Below are positions 47,872 to 58,287 of a stretch of DNA of 64,000 bases, one piece after another. The notes under the pieces were generated by a model. It was not told the DNA's origin, did no database searches, and saw only the letters and a list, made by a program, of their open reading frames with translations. Location of the stretch: contig JACCIC010000274.1 of assembly GCA_018907035.1 (NCBI GenBank), positions 79,501-143,500 of the forward strand, given 5' to 3'. This stretch comes from Sycobia sp. Sy_11. Lineage: Eukaryota > Arthropoda > Insecta > Hymenoptera > Epichrysomallidae. The number at the start of each line of letters is the position of its first letter. Position 1 is the first letter of the stretch. The position numbers and the translations under genes are program-made.

Positions 47872-48541
47872 TTGTTAAACGACGCACGCGCCAATTTTAA
47901 AATATTCTATACCGCAATCTAAACGGAGGCGTGATTCCGAGCGCGTAAACGCGCGGCTATATCTATCGTGTACTTATAATTCTTAAACAATGAATTGCTC
48001 GACGCGCAATGCAATGCTGATACTTAATAAAGTAAGCCGGTACACGTTGTTATTATCCCGGAATGAATAGAAAATCTAATTTATCAGTGGTTTTATTCGA
48101 ATCAATGGAACGTATTTGTGCAGGGATAAGTAATTGCATGCTACATTGATTTAAGTCGAGCTTACATAAATTATGCTTCCTTGAATATGGATAATCAGCA
48201 TCTCAGTTGGATTTGGCGTGTAATACTGAAATATTAATTATACGTTAGATGTGAGCGTAAGCGCAAAAACCTTTTTTTCAACATCATTTTCATGATCATT
48301 TCGAGGGAAAAACAAACGAATAAAAAAATTAGATTTCTATCATCGTACGAGGACCAACGGACCACTCGTACGATACCTTATTCGTGGCCAACAATCGAAG
48401 TCGACCATCGAATGCTCTTCAAAAATCGTCTTGAGACACGGGGTACGATTTTAATTTCGCGTCGCAGAACACCGCGTATACCTCGTCTCGCTATATTTTT
48501 GTTACACTTCGTTTTAAATAGAACCTCGAATTGAATCGAAA
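47871..48541. other. AT-rich spacer
   Basis: Contains the inverted repeat at 48342. No supported gene. Confidence 0.5.
48342..48374. repeat. 10-bp perfect inverted repeat, 13-base loop
   Basis: ATCGTACGAG (48342-48351) is the exact reverse complement of CTCGTACGAT (48365-48374). Each arm also contains the palindrome TCGTACGA. Confidence 0.7.
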
Positions 48542-48679
48542 GCAAATTGCAAAGCGAGGTTCAGAGGTTCGGGGAAAGGGTTTTGAGCGAACGAGGCTTG
48601 TTCCGATCGACCGAAAAAGTACGCGTCGAATGTTCCGGGCAGACCAATCAGGATACAGGTCATACCGTGTATATAAATA

Positions 48680-48681
<2 letters not shown>

Positions 48682-48724
<43 letters not shown>
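48682..48724. repeat. (TA)21 microsatellite
   Basis: Pure TA run. Confidence 0.96.
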
Positions 48725-48727
<3 letters not shown>

Positions 48728-48735
48728 CGGCATTC

Positions 48736-49284
48736 CTAATCCCCGCTGAACTCTCGATCTCTCATATAGAACGAAAAAGGGAAGCAAGCCGAGTCGCGTA
48801 CCGACTCGCATATGCGGATACGCCAACCCGCGCCTGCCCTCGGTTCCCAGGCCCCCGTAATGCAACCAGCGCCTCCCATTCTTACGCAATCCGCGCGGAC
48901 GAGACGGAGGAGCCGCGGCGACGCCACGCCGTCGTGATGATAAAAGTGAGCCCCCCGTGGCGACCCGCGCGTGCTCGACGTCGCGCGGACGAGGACGGCG
49001 ACGGCGGGGCAGGAGGCGGAGGAGGAGGAGGAGGAGGAGGAGGAGGAGGAGGGGGTGGAAGTAACTGGATTACCAGAGTCACGAGTCGCGCGGCGCGCCG
49101 GGTCGATGCGGGCCGTTGTTGTCGATCTTGTTGTTGTTGCCGCTGATGCTGCCGCTGCTGCCGCCGCTGTTGTTTTTGTCGTTGTTCTCGCTGCTCCCAC
49201 TTTTACTGTTGCGGCTTCTCGGCGATGCCGTACCCCTCGCGCGCGACCGCAAGAACAGTTTCGTTGTATAGATTGTATATGCAT
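48736..49284 (-). CDS. low-complexity open frame, 182 residues, doubtful
   Basis: ATG at 49284-49282 and stop near 48736. The N-terminus (MHIQSIQRNCSCGRARGVRH) is followed by Ala and Thr runs, a Ser run from the GGA array and an Arg/Gly-rich tail. Ala/Thr/Ser runs occur in insect transcription factors, but the runs here come directly from pure triplet repeats and competing frames are equally long. Possible coding exon; more likely a leader region. Confidence 0.15.
   Translation of the reverse strand: MHIQSIQRNCSCGRARGVRHRREAATVKVGAARTTTKTTAAAAAAASAATTTRSTTTARIDPARRATRDSGNPVTSTPSSSSSSSSSSSASCPAVAVLVRATSSTRGSPRGAHFYHHDGVASPRLLRLVRADCVRMGGAGCITGAWEPRAGAGWRIRICESVRDSACFPFSFYMRDREFSGD
49012..49053. 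repeat. (GGA)14 trinucleotide repeat
   Basis: Uninterrupted GGA/GAG triplets followed by GGGGGT. Confidence 0.95.
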
Positions 49285-49438
49285 CAGGTATTTGAGCCTA
49301 CTGCTGCGTCGCTCCGTTCCCCTCGTCTCGGGGGATTTTTTCGTTCGAATGGAAATTGTTCGAACGTTTCAAGGTCGAGCAGGGAGAGGAGCCGAGATGG
49401 CGTGCTATGGAGTGTCGGGGGACAGAGAGCACGAGAGA

Positions 49439-49463
49439 TGGAGAGAGAGAGAGAGAGAGAGAG
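49439..49463. repeat. (GA)12 microsatellite
   Basis: Pure GA run. Confidence 0.93.
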
Positions 49464-50580
49464 GGGCCAGAATTAAACTGAATATATTTATAATAAATTT
49501 AGCTTAATGACTCCCAAGAATTTTTCCATCCCAAATCTCTTCCTCCATAATTAAAAATACAAGATGGAAAAATTCCTGCATTAAAATATAAAATAGAGCG
49601 AAGTATTTCAACGTATCGTCTAATAACTACATAAGCCTCCGTATACGCACATATACTCCACATTACAAACCTTCGCGTAGATCAATACAACGTAGATCGC
49701 CGCTGTAAAGTAAGACGGTAAGCAGGGGAAGCCCGTCTTACTAACAAAAATGAATGCTTTTCCAAGCCCATCTCGCCTGTTTCAGCGCAGCCCACGAACA
49801 GGTGCTTCGTTATCGAAGAAAAAACGGGGGGGGGGAGAGTAATTTACCGAGACAGAGTCGATTTCCTTTCAGACAGTTGGTACGTTTACGTCTATATCGT
49901 AACAGTTGCTTTTATTATTCAATTCTAGGCGAATTTCATTATTGCGTTTAAACGTTAATGTACTATTTAAGCGAATGTACGTTTAAACGTTAGTTTTTTT
50001 TTCGAGATGAAATAAAAACATAGAAAAACATAAATAAAAAGTCATGGCTTCACTATAATTTTTAAGTAAGAAAACAGAAAAAAAAATTAATTTTAACAAA
50101 AGTGTATACAGATTTTATTGTTTCTCGTATAAATTTTTACAAGGAAATTCATTCCACGTTGATCTTCGACCAAGAACTGGGAATGTTACTAATATCATTT
50201 TATGCGTCTAATCCTTAAAATTTCCTTTTCAGCCCTTCGCTTTTCACCGTTGAAGCCATAAATAAACCATTCGAACATCAAAGCAAAGTGCTAGTACAGC
50301 AGCTTTACAACCGTTGTACTCGCTTTCTCTTATTGAAATAAATACTCCTCCCGTAATTTATAATGCGCGTATTTGTAATCATTATGAATTTTTGTGCAAT
50401 AAATCTTCTATCTGCTGCGTATCGACGGGGAAAAAAACAAGCAGGAAGATCAGCCTTTTTCTCTTATCCATCGACAAAAGGGACTTTTATCCGAATTTAG
50501 AGGGGAAAACGGAAAATATTCTTCTTCTCTCCTCTTTTTTTTTTTTTTTTTGGTCACTCCCAGCGCCTCGATCAACATAA
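49464..50580. other. AT-rich spacer
   Basis: Holds the hairpin at 49710, a G10 run (49827-49836) and a T18 run (50535-50552). CATCTCGCCTGTTTCAG at 49769-49785 is a fair acceptor. It is followed by an open non-repetitive stretch (QPTNRCFVIEEKTGGGRVIY) and a GTACGT donor at 49880; a 94-base exon is possible but weakly supported. Confidence 0.35.
49710..49741. repeat. 9-bp perfect hairpin
   Basis: GTAAGACGG (49710-49718) pairs with CCGTCTTAC (49733-49741) around a 14-base purine-rich loop. Confidence 0.65.
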
Positions 50581-50960
50581 TCTCCCGCGCTCTCCTAATA
50601 ATTAGCCGCTCGGCACTTTAAGAGCTTTCTCTTCCTTCTCCCGCTCCTCCTCCTCCTCCGCCGTCCAACCTCCCGCGTCATTCGTAACGTCACGCGGACG
50701 GTCAATATCGCGCGCGCATTATCCGCCTCTCTTTAAACACGGCGCGCCGAGCGGCAGCGCACCTGCGCGCGCCCGAGCAACGATCGTCGCTGGTCGAGAG
50801 CGATTTTTGGAGGGCGTGCTTGGACGTTTCTTCCACCATTTGCGCGTACGGCACGGGATCGATGAGGATGGATTGCCTCGCCGTGTACGAAGGAATTATA
50901 AAAAAAAATAGAAAGATATATCGGACGAGTTTAATGAATTTTTATGGATTTTGAATTGGA
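50581..50960. promoter_or_regulatory. GC-rich island with CRE-like site and short frame
   Basis: CpG-rich from 50590 to 50880, with TCC triplets (50647-50659) and GTAACGTCACG (50685-50695, CRE-like). An ATG at 50862 opens a 30-residue frame (starts MRMDCLAVYEGIIKK, TGA at 50952-50954). Placement of an ATG at the 3' edge of a CpG-rich island fits a first exon or upstream open frame, but no donor in frame was found. Confidence 0.25.
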
Positions 50961-51462
50961 TTTTGAATTCTTGCAGGATTCGGTCTGGATTCCATGGTGA
51001 ATCCGAACAGTTTCAGTTTTGTTCGATTTCGCAGTTAAGCAGAGACATTAATATCGATAAAAATTACAACGTTCGCCTACATATAAGGGCTCGGTAATTC
51101 GTTTTATTTAAAAATTCGAATGAAAATATTTGTTATCGAATGTATACGATTTCCTTCTTCTGTAACGTTTTTGGACAAAAGTTTATCATCGACATTGTGG
51201 TGAAACCACAAGAAAATAACGTTTTTCTAAAAATTTTTACTGAATTTTCAAATTGTTTAAACATCTTTCACATCAGCTATAGATTTGGTATTGATATATG
51301 CGACCGTCCAATGGTTTATTGAAAGTTATTAATACACAAATACATCAACGAATACTTTACGGCAGAATCGTATAGAACTGAATAATTTCTGTAAAATAGC
51401 ACTAGAACGAGAAAAAAGAATACGAAGCGTACAGTTGAATTTGAATAAATTTCAAGACTTAC
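50961..51462. other. AT-rich spacer
   Basis: A 60-codon plus frame (51140-51322) is AT-rich in composition and unsupported. Confidence 0.45.
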
Positions 51463-51486
51463 TTGCTCATGAAGATACGTTGAATT
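51463..51486 (-). CDS. candidate 24-base phase-0 microexon
   Basis: On the minus strand, TTATTTGATTACAG (acceptor-like, ending at 51487) is followed by exactly eight codons (NSTYLHEQ). Then comes the near-perfect donor GAGCAA|GTAAGTC, with the GT at 51462-51461. In-frame microexons of this size are known in neural genes of insects. The polypyrimidine tract is poor, so this remains a candidate only. The minus frame at 51728-52168 lies just upstream on the same strand. Confidence 0.15.
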
Positions 51487-51727
51487 CTGTAATCAAATAA
51501 ATTTTTTTTTTAAAAGATTCATGTAAATAGCGAACCATGCTGTGTTCGAAATCAATTTCCTCCGAATGTAAAATATAATAAAAAAGGGTGAAAAACGTCA
51601 TATAAGAGTTTTTTTTACGGAGAGAAAGTGATAGTAAAATAAATACCCGTGAGTTAAACTTAGTAAAGAAACTAAAACAAATCTACAGAAAATTTTTGAA
51701 TATTATATGCGTAGCAGATCAAAGCTC

Positions 51728-52168
51728 TTAAACTCGTAATTCTTGATGCGTATACGAAATTACTTCTTCCCCATATTTATTGCAGACGCGGGCGAATTTA
51801 TGAGGAAAGAAACGAAAACGAAGCCCACGCGTTCCGTCAACGCGAGAGCACAGTCGCCTCAGGCCTTTACCTCGGTCGAAAATCATCCTCGCAATTACAC
51901 GTCGGATAATACGACATATACATGTGCTAAAGTACAATATCGGACGAGGGCGAATGCATTGTACAAGCCGCGTCTTTATGGTTCGTTGACGTATTTGTGA
52001 AAATTCGAACGTTAGTTTCAATGCATAATTGCGAGGATATATGTAAGCAGTGACATCATCCGTTGCACGCGTCACAACTGTTTCCGAGAAACATGAACGA
52101 CGATTACATATACCTATTTTAGTCTTCGCTGGAGTCGAGTATGTCGTTTTGTCGTTTTCGCAAGACAC
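51728..52168 (-). CDS. open frame, 146 codons, competes with the plus-strand exon
   Basis: Open on the minus strand from about 52168 (GTG, no ATG) to the stop at 51728-51730. The translation is non-repetitive and rich in Arg, Cys and Thr (contains CRIIRRVIARMIFDRGKGLR). GGGGAAGAA|GTAATT near 51762-51770 is a weak donor whose phase would match the downstream 24-base microexon candidate. No domain recognised. The plus strand over the same bases has a better splice signal. Confidence 0.15.
   Translation of the reverse strand: MSCENDKTTYSTPAKTKIGICNRRSCFSETVVTRATDDVTAYIYPRNYALKLTFEFSQIRQRTIKTRLVQCIRPRPILYFSTCICRIIRRVIARMIFDRGKGLRRLCSRVDGTRGLRFRFFPHKFARVCNKYGEEVISYTHQELRV
51786..52000 (+). CDS. 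candidate terminal coding exon, plus strand
   Basis: TTACTTCTTCCCCATATTTATTGCAG ends at 51785 (given as position; core TTTATTGCAG) and is a very good acceptor with a pyrimidine-rich tract. From 51786, 71 codons are open in one frame to the TGA at 51998-52000. The peptide contains EFMRKETKTKPTRSVNARAQ and NYTSDNTTYTCAKVQYRTRA and ends RLYGSLTYL. Composition is balanced and polar, unlike chance frames in this window. The first codon needs one base from a preceding exon (phase 1). No upstream exon was found, and no AATAAA within several hundred bases downstream. Family not recognised. Confidence 0.28.
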
Positions 52169-52240
52169 AGTGACACGCGCTTAATTACGCACAGACACGA
52201 CGAGTAAAGAATATATATATAAATATTCACGAAGGCATTA
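52001..52240. other. spacer
   Basis: Unique sequence; nothing beyond the overlapping minus frame. Confidence 0.5.
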
Positions 52241-52760
52241 ATGAGCTTTGCGAGTGATGGGGGGGGGGGAAGCGTATAGGTCAATGAAAGAGAAGAGCCC
52301 GACGGAAGCCGGGTACTCCCCCCATGCCGCACGTCCTTCAAAGCTCCTCACATTCGTGCTACCGTCTGCGGCTGCACCGCCCCGAATCGCGCTGCCCGTG
52401 CGTCTACCCCCCCCCTCCCCGCGCCCGCCGTATCCTCCCTCGTTTACGCGCGCAATGGTGACACGTGTAATGGACAGTCTCGCGCCGTGGGCAACGAGAC
52501 TACCGTGGCGCGAGGGTTATGCGGGATGATCGAAGGCTTCGGACTTTCGAGACCGCGAACGCGCGGGCAGCGCGTCAGATGCGTTGAGCTGGCAACTCCT
52601 CGGGCTCGAAGGACTCGCTTACTCGCCGCGCGGGCAGATATACGTGCGTGTGTACCAGGGGGGTGTCGGGGGGAGGGGGGGGGTGAAACATTGGAACTGT
52701 TGCTTTTGGACCGCGGCCCGCACTGAAACTCCTTCATCATTCCTTCTCGCTGATATAGAT
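52241..52760. other. GC-rich block with G-runs
   Basis: CpG-rich, with G10 at 52259-52268, pyrimidine-rich stretches (52410-52440) and a G-run cluster at 52658-52683. Overlapping frames on both strands; no domain. Confidence 0.4.
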
Positions 52761-52953
52761 GTATGTAGACGTTGAGCTGCCTCGTGTATACAAAACGGTA
52801 AATTTCCGTTTCGAAGAACGTGATGCACGTTATGTCCAATAGGACAAATTTATTTTTGACCGAAAGAGGGAATGTGCAATCATATACTTATACTTTTTTT
52901 TGTTTATTTTTTTAAGATTTTTTTGGAAGGTTAATATATAGTATATATATTTG

Positions 52954-53008
<55 letters not shown>

Positions 53009-53018
53009 ATATATATAC
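52954..53018. repeat. (TATC)14-(TA)n
   Basis: A 55-base tetranucleotide array passing into TA, the only long TATC array in the window. Confidence 0.96.
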
Positions 53019-53937
53019 CTTTGTGAATATATTACATAGATTACCATTCATATAAGTAATAAATAAAAATTGCGATTATATTGGGTTTTGAAATTAAAGG
53101 AGCATCTTATTTTGTTGTTGATAGATAAAAGATACGTAGTAGAACTTTTGTTTCGACTTGTTAAATATGGAATCTGGCATCAAAATGATCCAAAAGATAC
53201 AAGTAAAGGGTGATTTTAGAGATTTTTCTCTTAGATACTACGTTTGCCAGTAACTATCGTAGATTCTGAAAAGTATTCATATCTGAACATTCATTAATTC
53301 AAATATAGTGGTAGATTCTGCTGTTCGACCCTCAACTCTCCTATTTCATTGGTTAAACTTGAAACACTTATTTTAATGCAAATAACAAAATACAATATGT
53401 CATTGTTTTATCAAACAAGAGGATCATACTCGGAACTGATTACTAACAAGAAAATAGCAATAATTTCTTCGAAGAACAGCGAATGCAAATATAAGTCGTC
53501 AAAATTTTGTAAAACAGAGGGCTGAGATAAGACAAAAAAGGTCCTTATTCGGTAGGTTTATTTGGTCTGAATTCATTGCTGAATCCTGTTATAATAATGG
53601 AAAGGATAGATTTGTATTCCGTGAACCGCTTATTTTTTATTGCATCAATGAATCTCGATTCTGTCATATAAACTTAATTCATATGCTTGCCGATAAAAGT
53701 TGAAGTTTGACCAACTGGAATATAAATAATACGAAAGAAAACATAGGCTAACGCATTTATAAGTATAAGTACCTTATTGCGTCATGAAAAGATAATTTAA
53801 AAACGTACAATGGAGTATCTATTGTTTTTCAATAATTAAAACGTATCTAACGATCGGTGGTATTCTATAAATTTACCTTAACTTCCACTTATTTATAATA
53901 CCACATTTCATGAAAAACATTTTGATATATTTAAATT

Positions 53938-53976
53938 GATTTTTTACAATATTCTTATGATTTTTTACAATATAGA
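53938..53976. repeat. 21-base tandem duplication
   Basis: GATTTTTTACAATAT begins at 53938 and again at 53959. Confidence 0.75.
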
Positions 53977-54333
53977 TTTTCTTAAATAAATATTATTATA
54001 CCGATTATTTATATTCATAGAAGTGCGCGCTCTTTACGCCATTGTACAGGCAAGCAGAAAAATTATCCTCGCGACTAAAATCGGAGCTTCTAGAAATGAA
54101 GAAATATGCTCCCCTCTCCCGTTTTTAAAGGAAATCATAATATAATGCGGAGCACGTGTCAGGCGCAACTTAGCGAGTAATTAGAGTGCAATTTTCTTTT
54201 CTCTTAGTCTTCTTTTTTTCTCTCTTCCTCACCTTCTGTCCGTAAGATTAAGGACGCGGATGAACACACCCTGTTCCGGATTCTTAGTAGAGCGGCAGCG
54301 GACTAACGCCGGTCGGGACAGAAAATTCTATGT

Positions 54334-54341
<8 letters not shown>

Positions 54342-54390
<49 letters not shown>
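54342..54390. repeat. (AT)24 microsatellite
   Basis: Pure AT run. Confidence 0.97.
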
Positions 54391-54392
<2 letters not shown>

Positions 54393-55430
54393 CGGAACGT
54401 CGCTCTTAAGTGCAACCTTAATCCTATATGCCGTGCCATCCATGACCTACCCTTATACATACCAATCGATTAACCGGCGACGCAGCGCTTCCAGCGCCAC
54501 TGGAAAATACGCGGACGGAGGAGGTACGAGGAACGGGTGATAAGAGCGTACAGTAGTGAAGAACATCGTGTACAACGCGTACCGATTGGTTTTTCTGAAA
54601 TTTTCCCAATTACCCTTACTGCGAATGTAGACGTGCGTCGGCGGCATTTTCAAATTCAAGAAGCTGCGGCTCTCCGTCAACTTTCGTGTTAATTTTCCAG
54701 ACCCGTTTCTTTGAGCCTACGTTTACTTTAATCCTTTCTTCATCGCGCGCTTATGCCTCCGTAGCCGTTGGCGACGAATAATACATATTCGCGCCGCTCC
54801 CTCGGCGAAGCAGGCATTTCCCGCAGGTTCGCGACTTTTTCGAACCAGCTCGCACGTGTACGCGCCATCGACGAAGCCATCGATAACTTGAAATTTCGTC
54901 AATTCGCCGGTAATAGTACATCGTTGATGACTGGATTCACGCGTGGTTCCGCATTTTCAGATTACCTATTTTGGCTTCTTGCTTCATTCCGACGTAGAAG
55001 TGTACGAGTAGCTTCGAGACAATTTTGCGCTTATCGAGCCCAGGTCATCGTCACATTTCATCCAGATCTCGTTTCTACTCGTCGGGTTTTCTGCCCCCTC
55101 GGGGAGCGATTTCTCCTTCATTCCTGCACTTATCGCACTTTTTTCATCTTATGTAGTGATGTAATTCTCAACCCCTCAAAATAAATACTTGATTCGCATA
55201 GTTTATGCATTCTTAGCAGGTTTATTTCGACTCTTCACCAGATAGAGCACGCAAGTTTTCTCGACTACTGTGGAATTCTCAGGGTGCACGTCAACACTTC
55301 TTCGAACGTGTTTCTTTTAATTTTAACTAATTAAATGTCACCGCCCTGATATTTAGTATGTTGTAATAATACGCTGTCAGGACGTATACAACGAAAGATT
55401 AATACACGCCAATTCCAAATGTCGCGCTAC
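54391..55430. other. mixed unique spacer
   Basis: A 138-codon plus frame (54768-55184) starts at TTG and is Ser/Arg/Phe-rich with no recognisable domain. Treated as chance. Confidence 0.4.
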
Positions 55431-56231
55431 CTTAATATATATAGTATATCCAAGCTTGATCAGGCAGGAACCTCGGTGTCTCTCAGCGACCAGAGGCATA
55501 AAGCGCACCCTTTCCACCCTGGTTCTTAGCGAAGCTCGAGCCCGATTATGTAATCACGGTTACCTCACAGGTGGTGGCTCGCCTCGGTAGCCTTTGATCG
55601 AGCTCTGTACACAATACAGTCGGTCGTTGGCTCCACGCCCTCGATTATCACTTTCCCTCCCGAAACGTCAATCCCCTCGTTCAATTCGCGCAGCATCGGA
55701 AGAGATTAATTGCAAACGCGAGCTCGAGTGCCTAATTAAGTCCCTCGATCGCCGTGCGCGGCGCTCCGGTTGTTTACCCGAACCAAGAAGCCGGCCTATC
55801 CAAGCCGGGCTTATTAACGTCGGCCGTCTACCAACGAGCTCCCCGGCAAAACGTTTCCCCTTACGTAAGCGTAAGAGTGCTTTTTCCTCCCTTCCACCTC
55901 CCCGCCCCCTGGCCGACGCGCCGCCCCCGCTCCGCGCTGGACTCGAACGCGGAGAGGAGAAACGAGCGGGAGAAGTCTCATTTTCCGGCGCTGCGGGCTC
56001 ATTTGAGGTCAAGAGTGGCGCGTCGCTCGGCTCGCGCGGGCGCGCGCTCCTGATGATGCCTGCCTCGATCAAGTTCATAAAGCCGGCCGCAGCGCGCGCC
56101 CGCGAACGTGTATATATACACCTCTAATTGCCTTCTGCGGTCGCCGAGGTTTTTTTATCCCCGCCCCTCGCCCGGCTCTCCTCGCATCGCGGTCCGATCT
56201 CGACGCTCGCGAGGGAGAGAAAGCTTCCAAT

Positions 56232-56233
<2 letters not shown>
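55431..56233. other. GC-rich block
   Basis: CpG-rich, with frames open on both strands: 55594-56127 plus (177 codons, starts at TTG) and 55668-56078 minus. Such paired open frames are expected at this composition. CTCACAG|GTGGTG at 55564-55576 is a weak donor. Possible regulatory island. Confidence 0.4.

Positions 56234-56272
<39 letters not shown>
56234..56272. repeat. (TA)19 microsatellite
   Basis: Pure TA run. Confidence 0.96.
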
Positions 56273-56276
<4 letters not shown>

Positions 56277-56496
56277 TCGGTTGCTGCACGGGCATCCCGA
56301 GACTCTTGTTTTTCGTGGGCAGTTCCTGTTCGGCGTCCCCCCTCCCCCGCAGCCTCTGCAGCCGTCGGTTTTCGACGGAATATTACGCGGGTTGGATATG
56401 GAGGAACTGAGTCGATGATGGGGTCGTCGCAGGTTCATGCTCCAGTTGTGTCAGGCAGCGTTTCTCTATGTTAAATGAGTTTCTTTTAGTAATTTG

Positions 56497-56527
<31 letters not shown>

Positions 56528-57189
56528 TATCAGAGATAATATAGGGATTGCATGATAAAGATTGTTTGTCATTTGCCTCATAATTTACTAGTACAGCATG
56601 CGATGGTTTTTATTACAGTGCAATGGTGCATCCAATAAATTTGCTGAAACAACATTCAAATTATAAGAAATTATGCGCATGAACTAATATTTTTCAACGT
56701 TGGGGTGAATGAGAACACGACTTTTGTTATCGTACTATTTTAAATTTCTAAGAAATCGTAAAGAATAAAATTATTATAGATGAAGGCAATATAGTGACAA
56801 TTTTCAATTAATTTGGAAAACGTCGATGATATCGTAAGATATTATTATTTTTCATCACCACATTATTTTACGATGTATGCAATTTATTTTATTTTTTAAT
56901 AACAGGGACGGCCAGTCGAATCGCACTTTTATTTTCACTTTTCTCTGATGATTTGTACCTCGTTCCGGTGTTATGGTAAAAAAAAAATTATTAAGAAAAA
57001 AATGCAGAAAGTGCAGAACGCAAAATTAAAAATTAGGGAGCTCATTTCTGATTCTCCCGTTCTCCACGCTTTCATTCGGCAATCACCATTTAATTAATGA
57101 AAAGTAGGCGTCCCGCGCAAAAGAAACCAAAATGCCGCACATGGTCTTTCCTCGTTTCATATTTTATTCGCCACCCACAGACAGGTGAG

Positions 57190-57191
<2 letters not shown>
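56273..57191. other. spacer, GC-rich then AT-rich
   Basis: CA array at 56501; otherwise unique DNA without a supported gene. Confidence 0.5.
56501..56527. repeat. (AC)13 microsatellite
   Basis: Pure AC run. Confidence 0.94.

Positions 57192-57226
<35 letters not shown>
57192..57226. repeat. (GA)17 microsatellite
   Basis: Pure GA run; a second one follows 249 bases later. Confidence 0.96.
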
Positions 57227-57228
<2 letters not shown>

Positions 57229-57469
57229 CCGCGAACGCTCGGCCGCAAAAACTTGTACGCTTTAGCTGCAGAAAATGTTAGAAGCACGGGTTTTCTCTCA
57301 GCTTCTCGCGAGTTCGACCCCCATCCCTCTCTCCCTCACCGCACCCACGCGAGATTGCGCAACCGCGCCGCGGCTTAATCCGCCCCTCCCCTCTACCTCG
57401 GGCCGAAATAAACGCCCGGACGCGAAACTATCGCATCATTCTCAAAGCGATTCGTCTCGAGGAAACGAG

Positions 57470-57474
<5 letters not shown>

Positions 57475-57515
<41 letters not shown>
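57475..57515. repeat. (GA)20 microsatellite
   Basis: Pure GA run. Confidence 0.96.
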
Positions 57516-57518
<3 letters not shown>

Positions 57519-58287
57519 TGCAGATACTAGGGAATTTTTCATACGGCTACGTGCTTTGCTCTCGTACATCGCGGCTGGTAGATATTATGTTCGACGCGCG
57601 AACGTTGGATGGATCACTTCGTTTACAATAACAGCGATATCGTCCGGTTGGGCCGACATTGGCGATTGAACTGTCGTTTTTTGATTTTTGTTTTTTCTTT
57701 TTTTTATAGAATAAAACGCGAATATGAATTTACCAATTACTAATAGGCATATTCAGTAAGATGGTATAAGTGTAATTTTTAATATCCTAATTAATCGAGT
57801 CCAAAATTATTCTAGCCCATAAGAATGATCCTCCCCGTACTATCGTAGTCATAGTTAACTAAGTATAGCCATTAGTTTTAATAAGGAAATTTATCAATCA
57901 GTCTCTGCTATACGTACATGGGATACGGACTTTCTCGAATTTTTGCTGATATCGTTATGGAGGATTTGTAAAATTATTGTTTAGAGAGACTCAAAAATAC
58001 TTATGGCGTGATCGCCCTTTTTCATTACCTTTATGCTCACCGTATTATTTTATAAATTAAAGAAGAACGAATTTAATGAATCTAATATAAATTAAAGAAG
58101 AATGAATTTAATGAATCCCAAATTTACTTACTTCTTAAATATTACCTTAATTGAAACAAGCAGTCGAGAAGGAAGCAGTCAATATTAAAATATATAAAAA
58201 GTATTCGAAAAATATCAAAAAAAGTATCGTAAAAAAAGTGTGGTAAAGAACGTAATGTAATTAATATATAAACATTAATCTAAAAAA
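57516..58287. other. AT-rich spacer
   Basis: Contains the 35-base duplication. No supported gene. Confidence 0.5.
58051..58118. repeat. 35-base tandem duplication
   Basis: ATAAATTAAAGAAGAACGAA (from 58052) recurs 35 bases later with C to T at one position. The following TTTAATGAATC is shared. Confidence 0.82.

Larger units (their letters stand above)
48542..49463. promoter_or_regulatory. GC-rich, trinucleotide-rich block
   Basis: CpG-rich segment with a TA array, a GGA array, GTT/GCT/GCC triplets (49110-49200) and a closing GA array. All six frames carry low-complexity peptides: Pro and Gln runs or Ala/Thr/Ser runs on the minus strand, Gly or Glu runs on the plus strand. The combination is typical of the untranslated leader or first coding exon of an insect regulatory gene, but I cannot choose a frame. 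GATAAAA|GTGAGCC at 48938-48951 is a moderate donor. Confidence 0.3.
52761..54341. other. AT-rich unique spacer
   Basis: Contains the TATC array and the 21-base duplication. No supported gene. Confidence 0.55.

Noticed and set aside
54768..55184. 138-codon plus frame
   Set aside because: Starts at TTG; Ser/Arg/Phe-rich composition without motif; no splice signals fit.
55594..56127. 177-codon plus frame
   Set aside because: Starts at TTG, is paired with a 136-codon minus frame, and lies in CpG-rich DNA; no domain.
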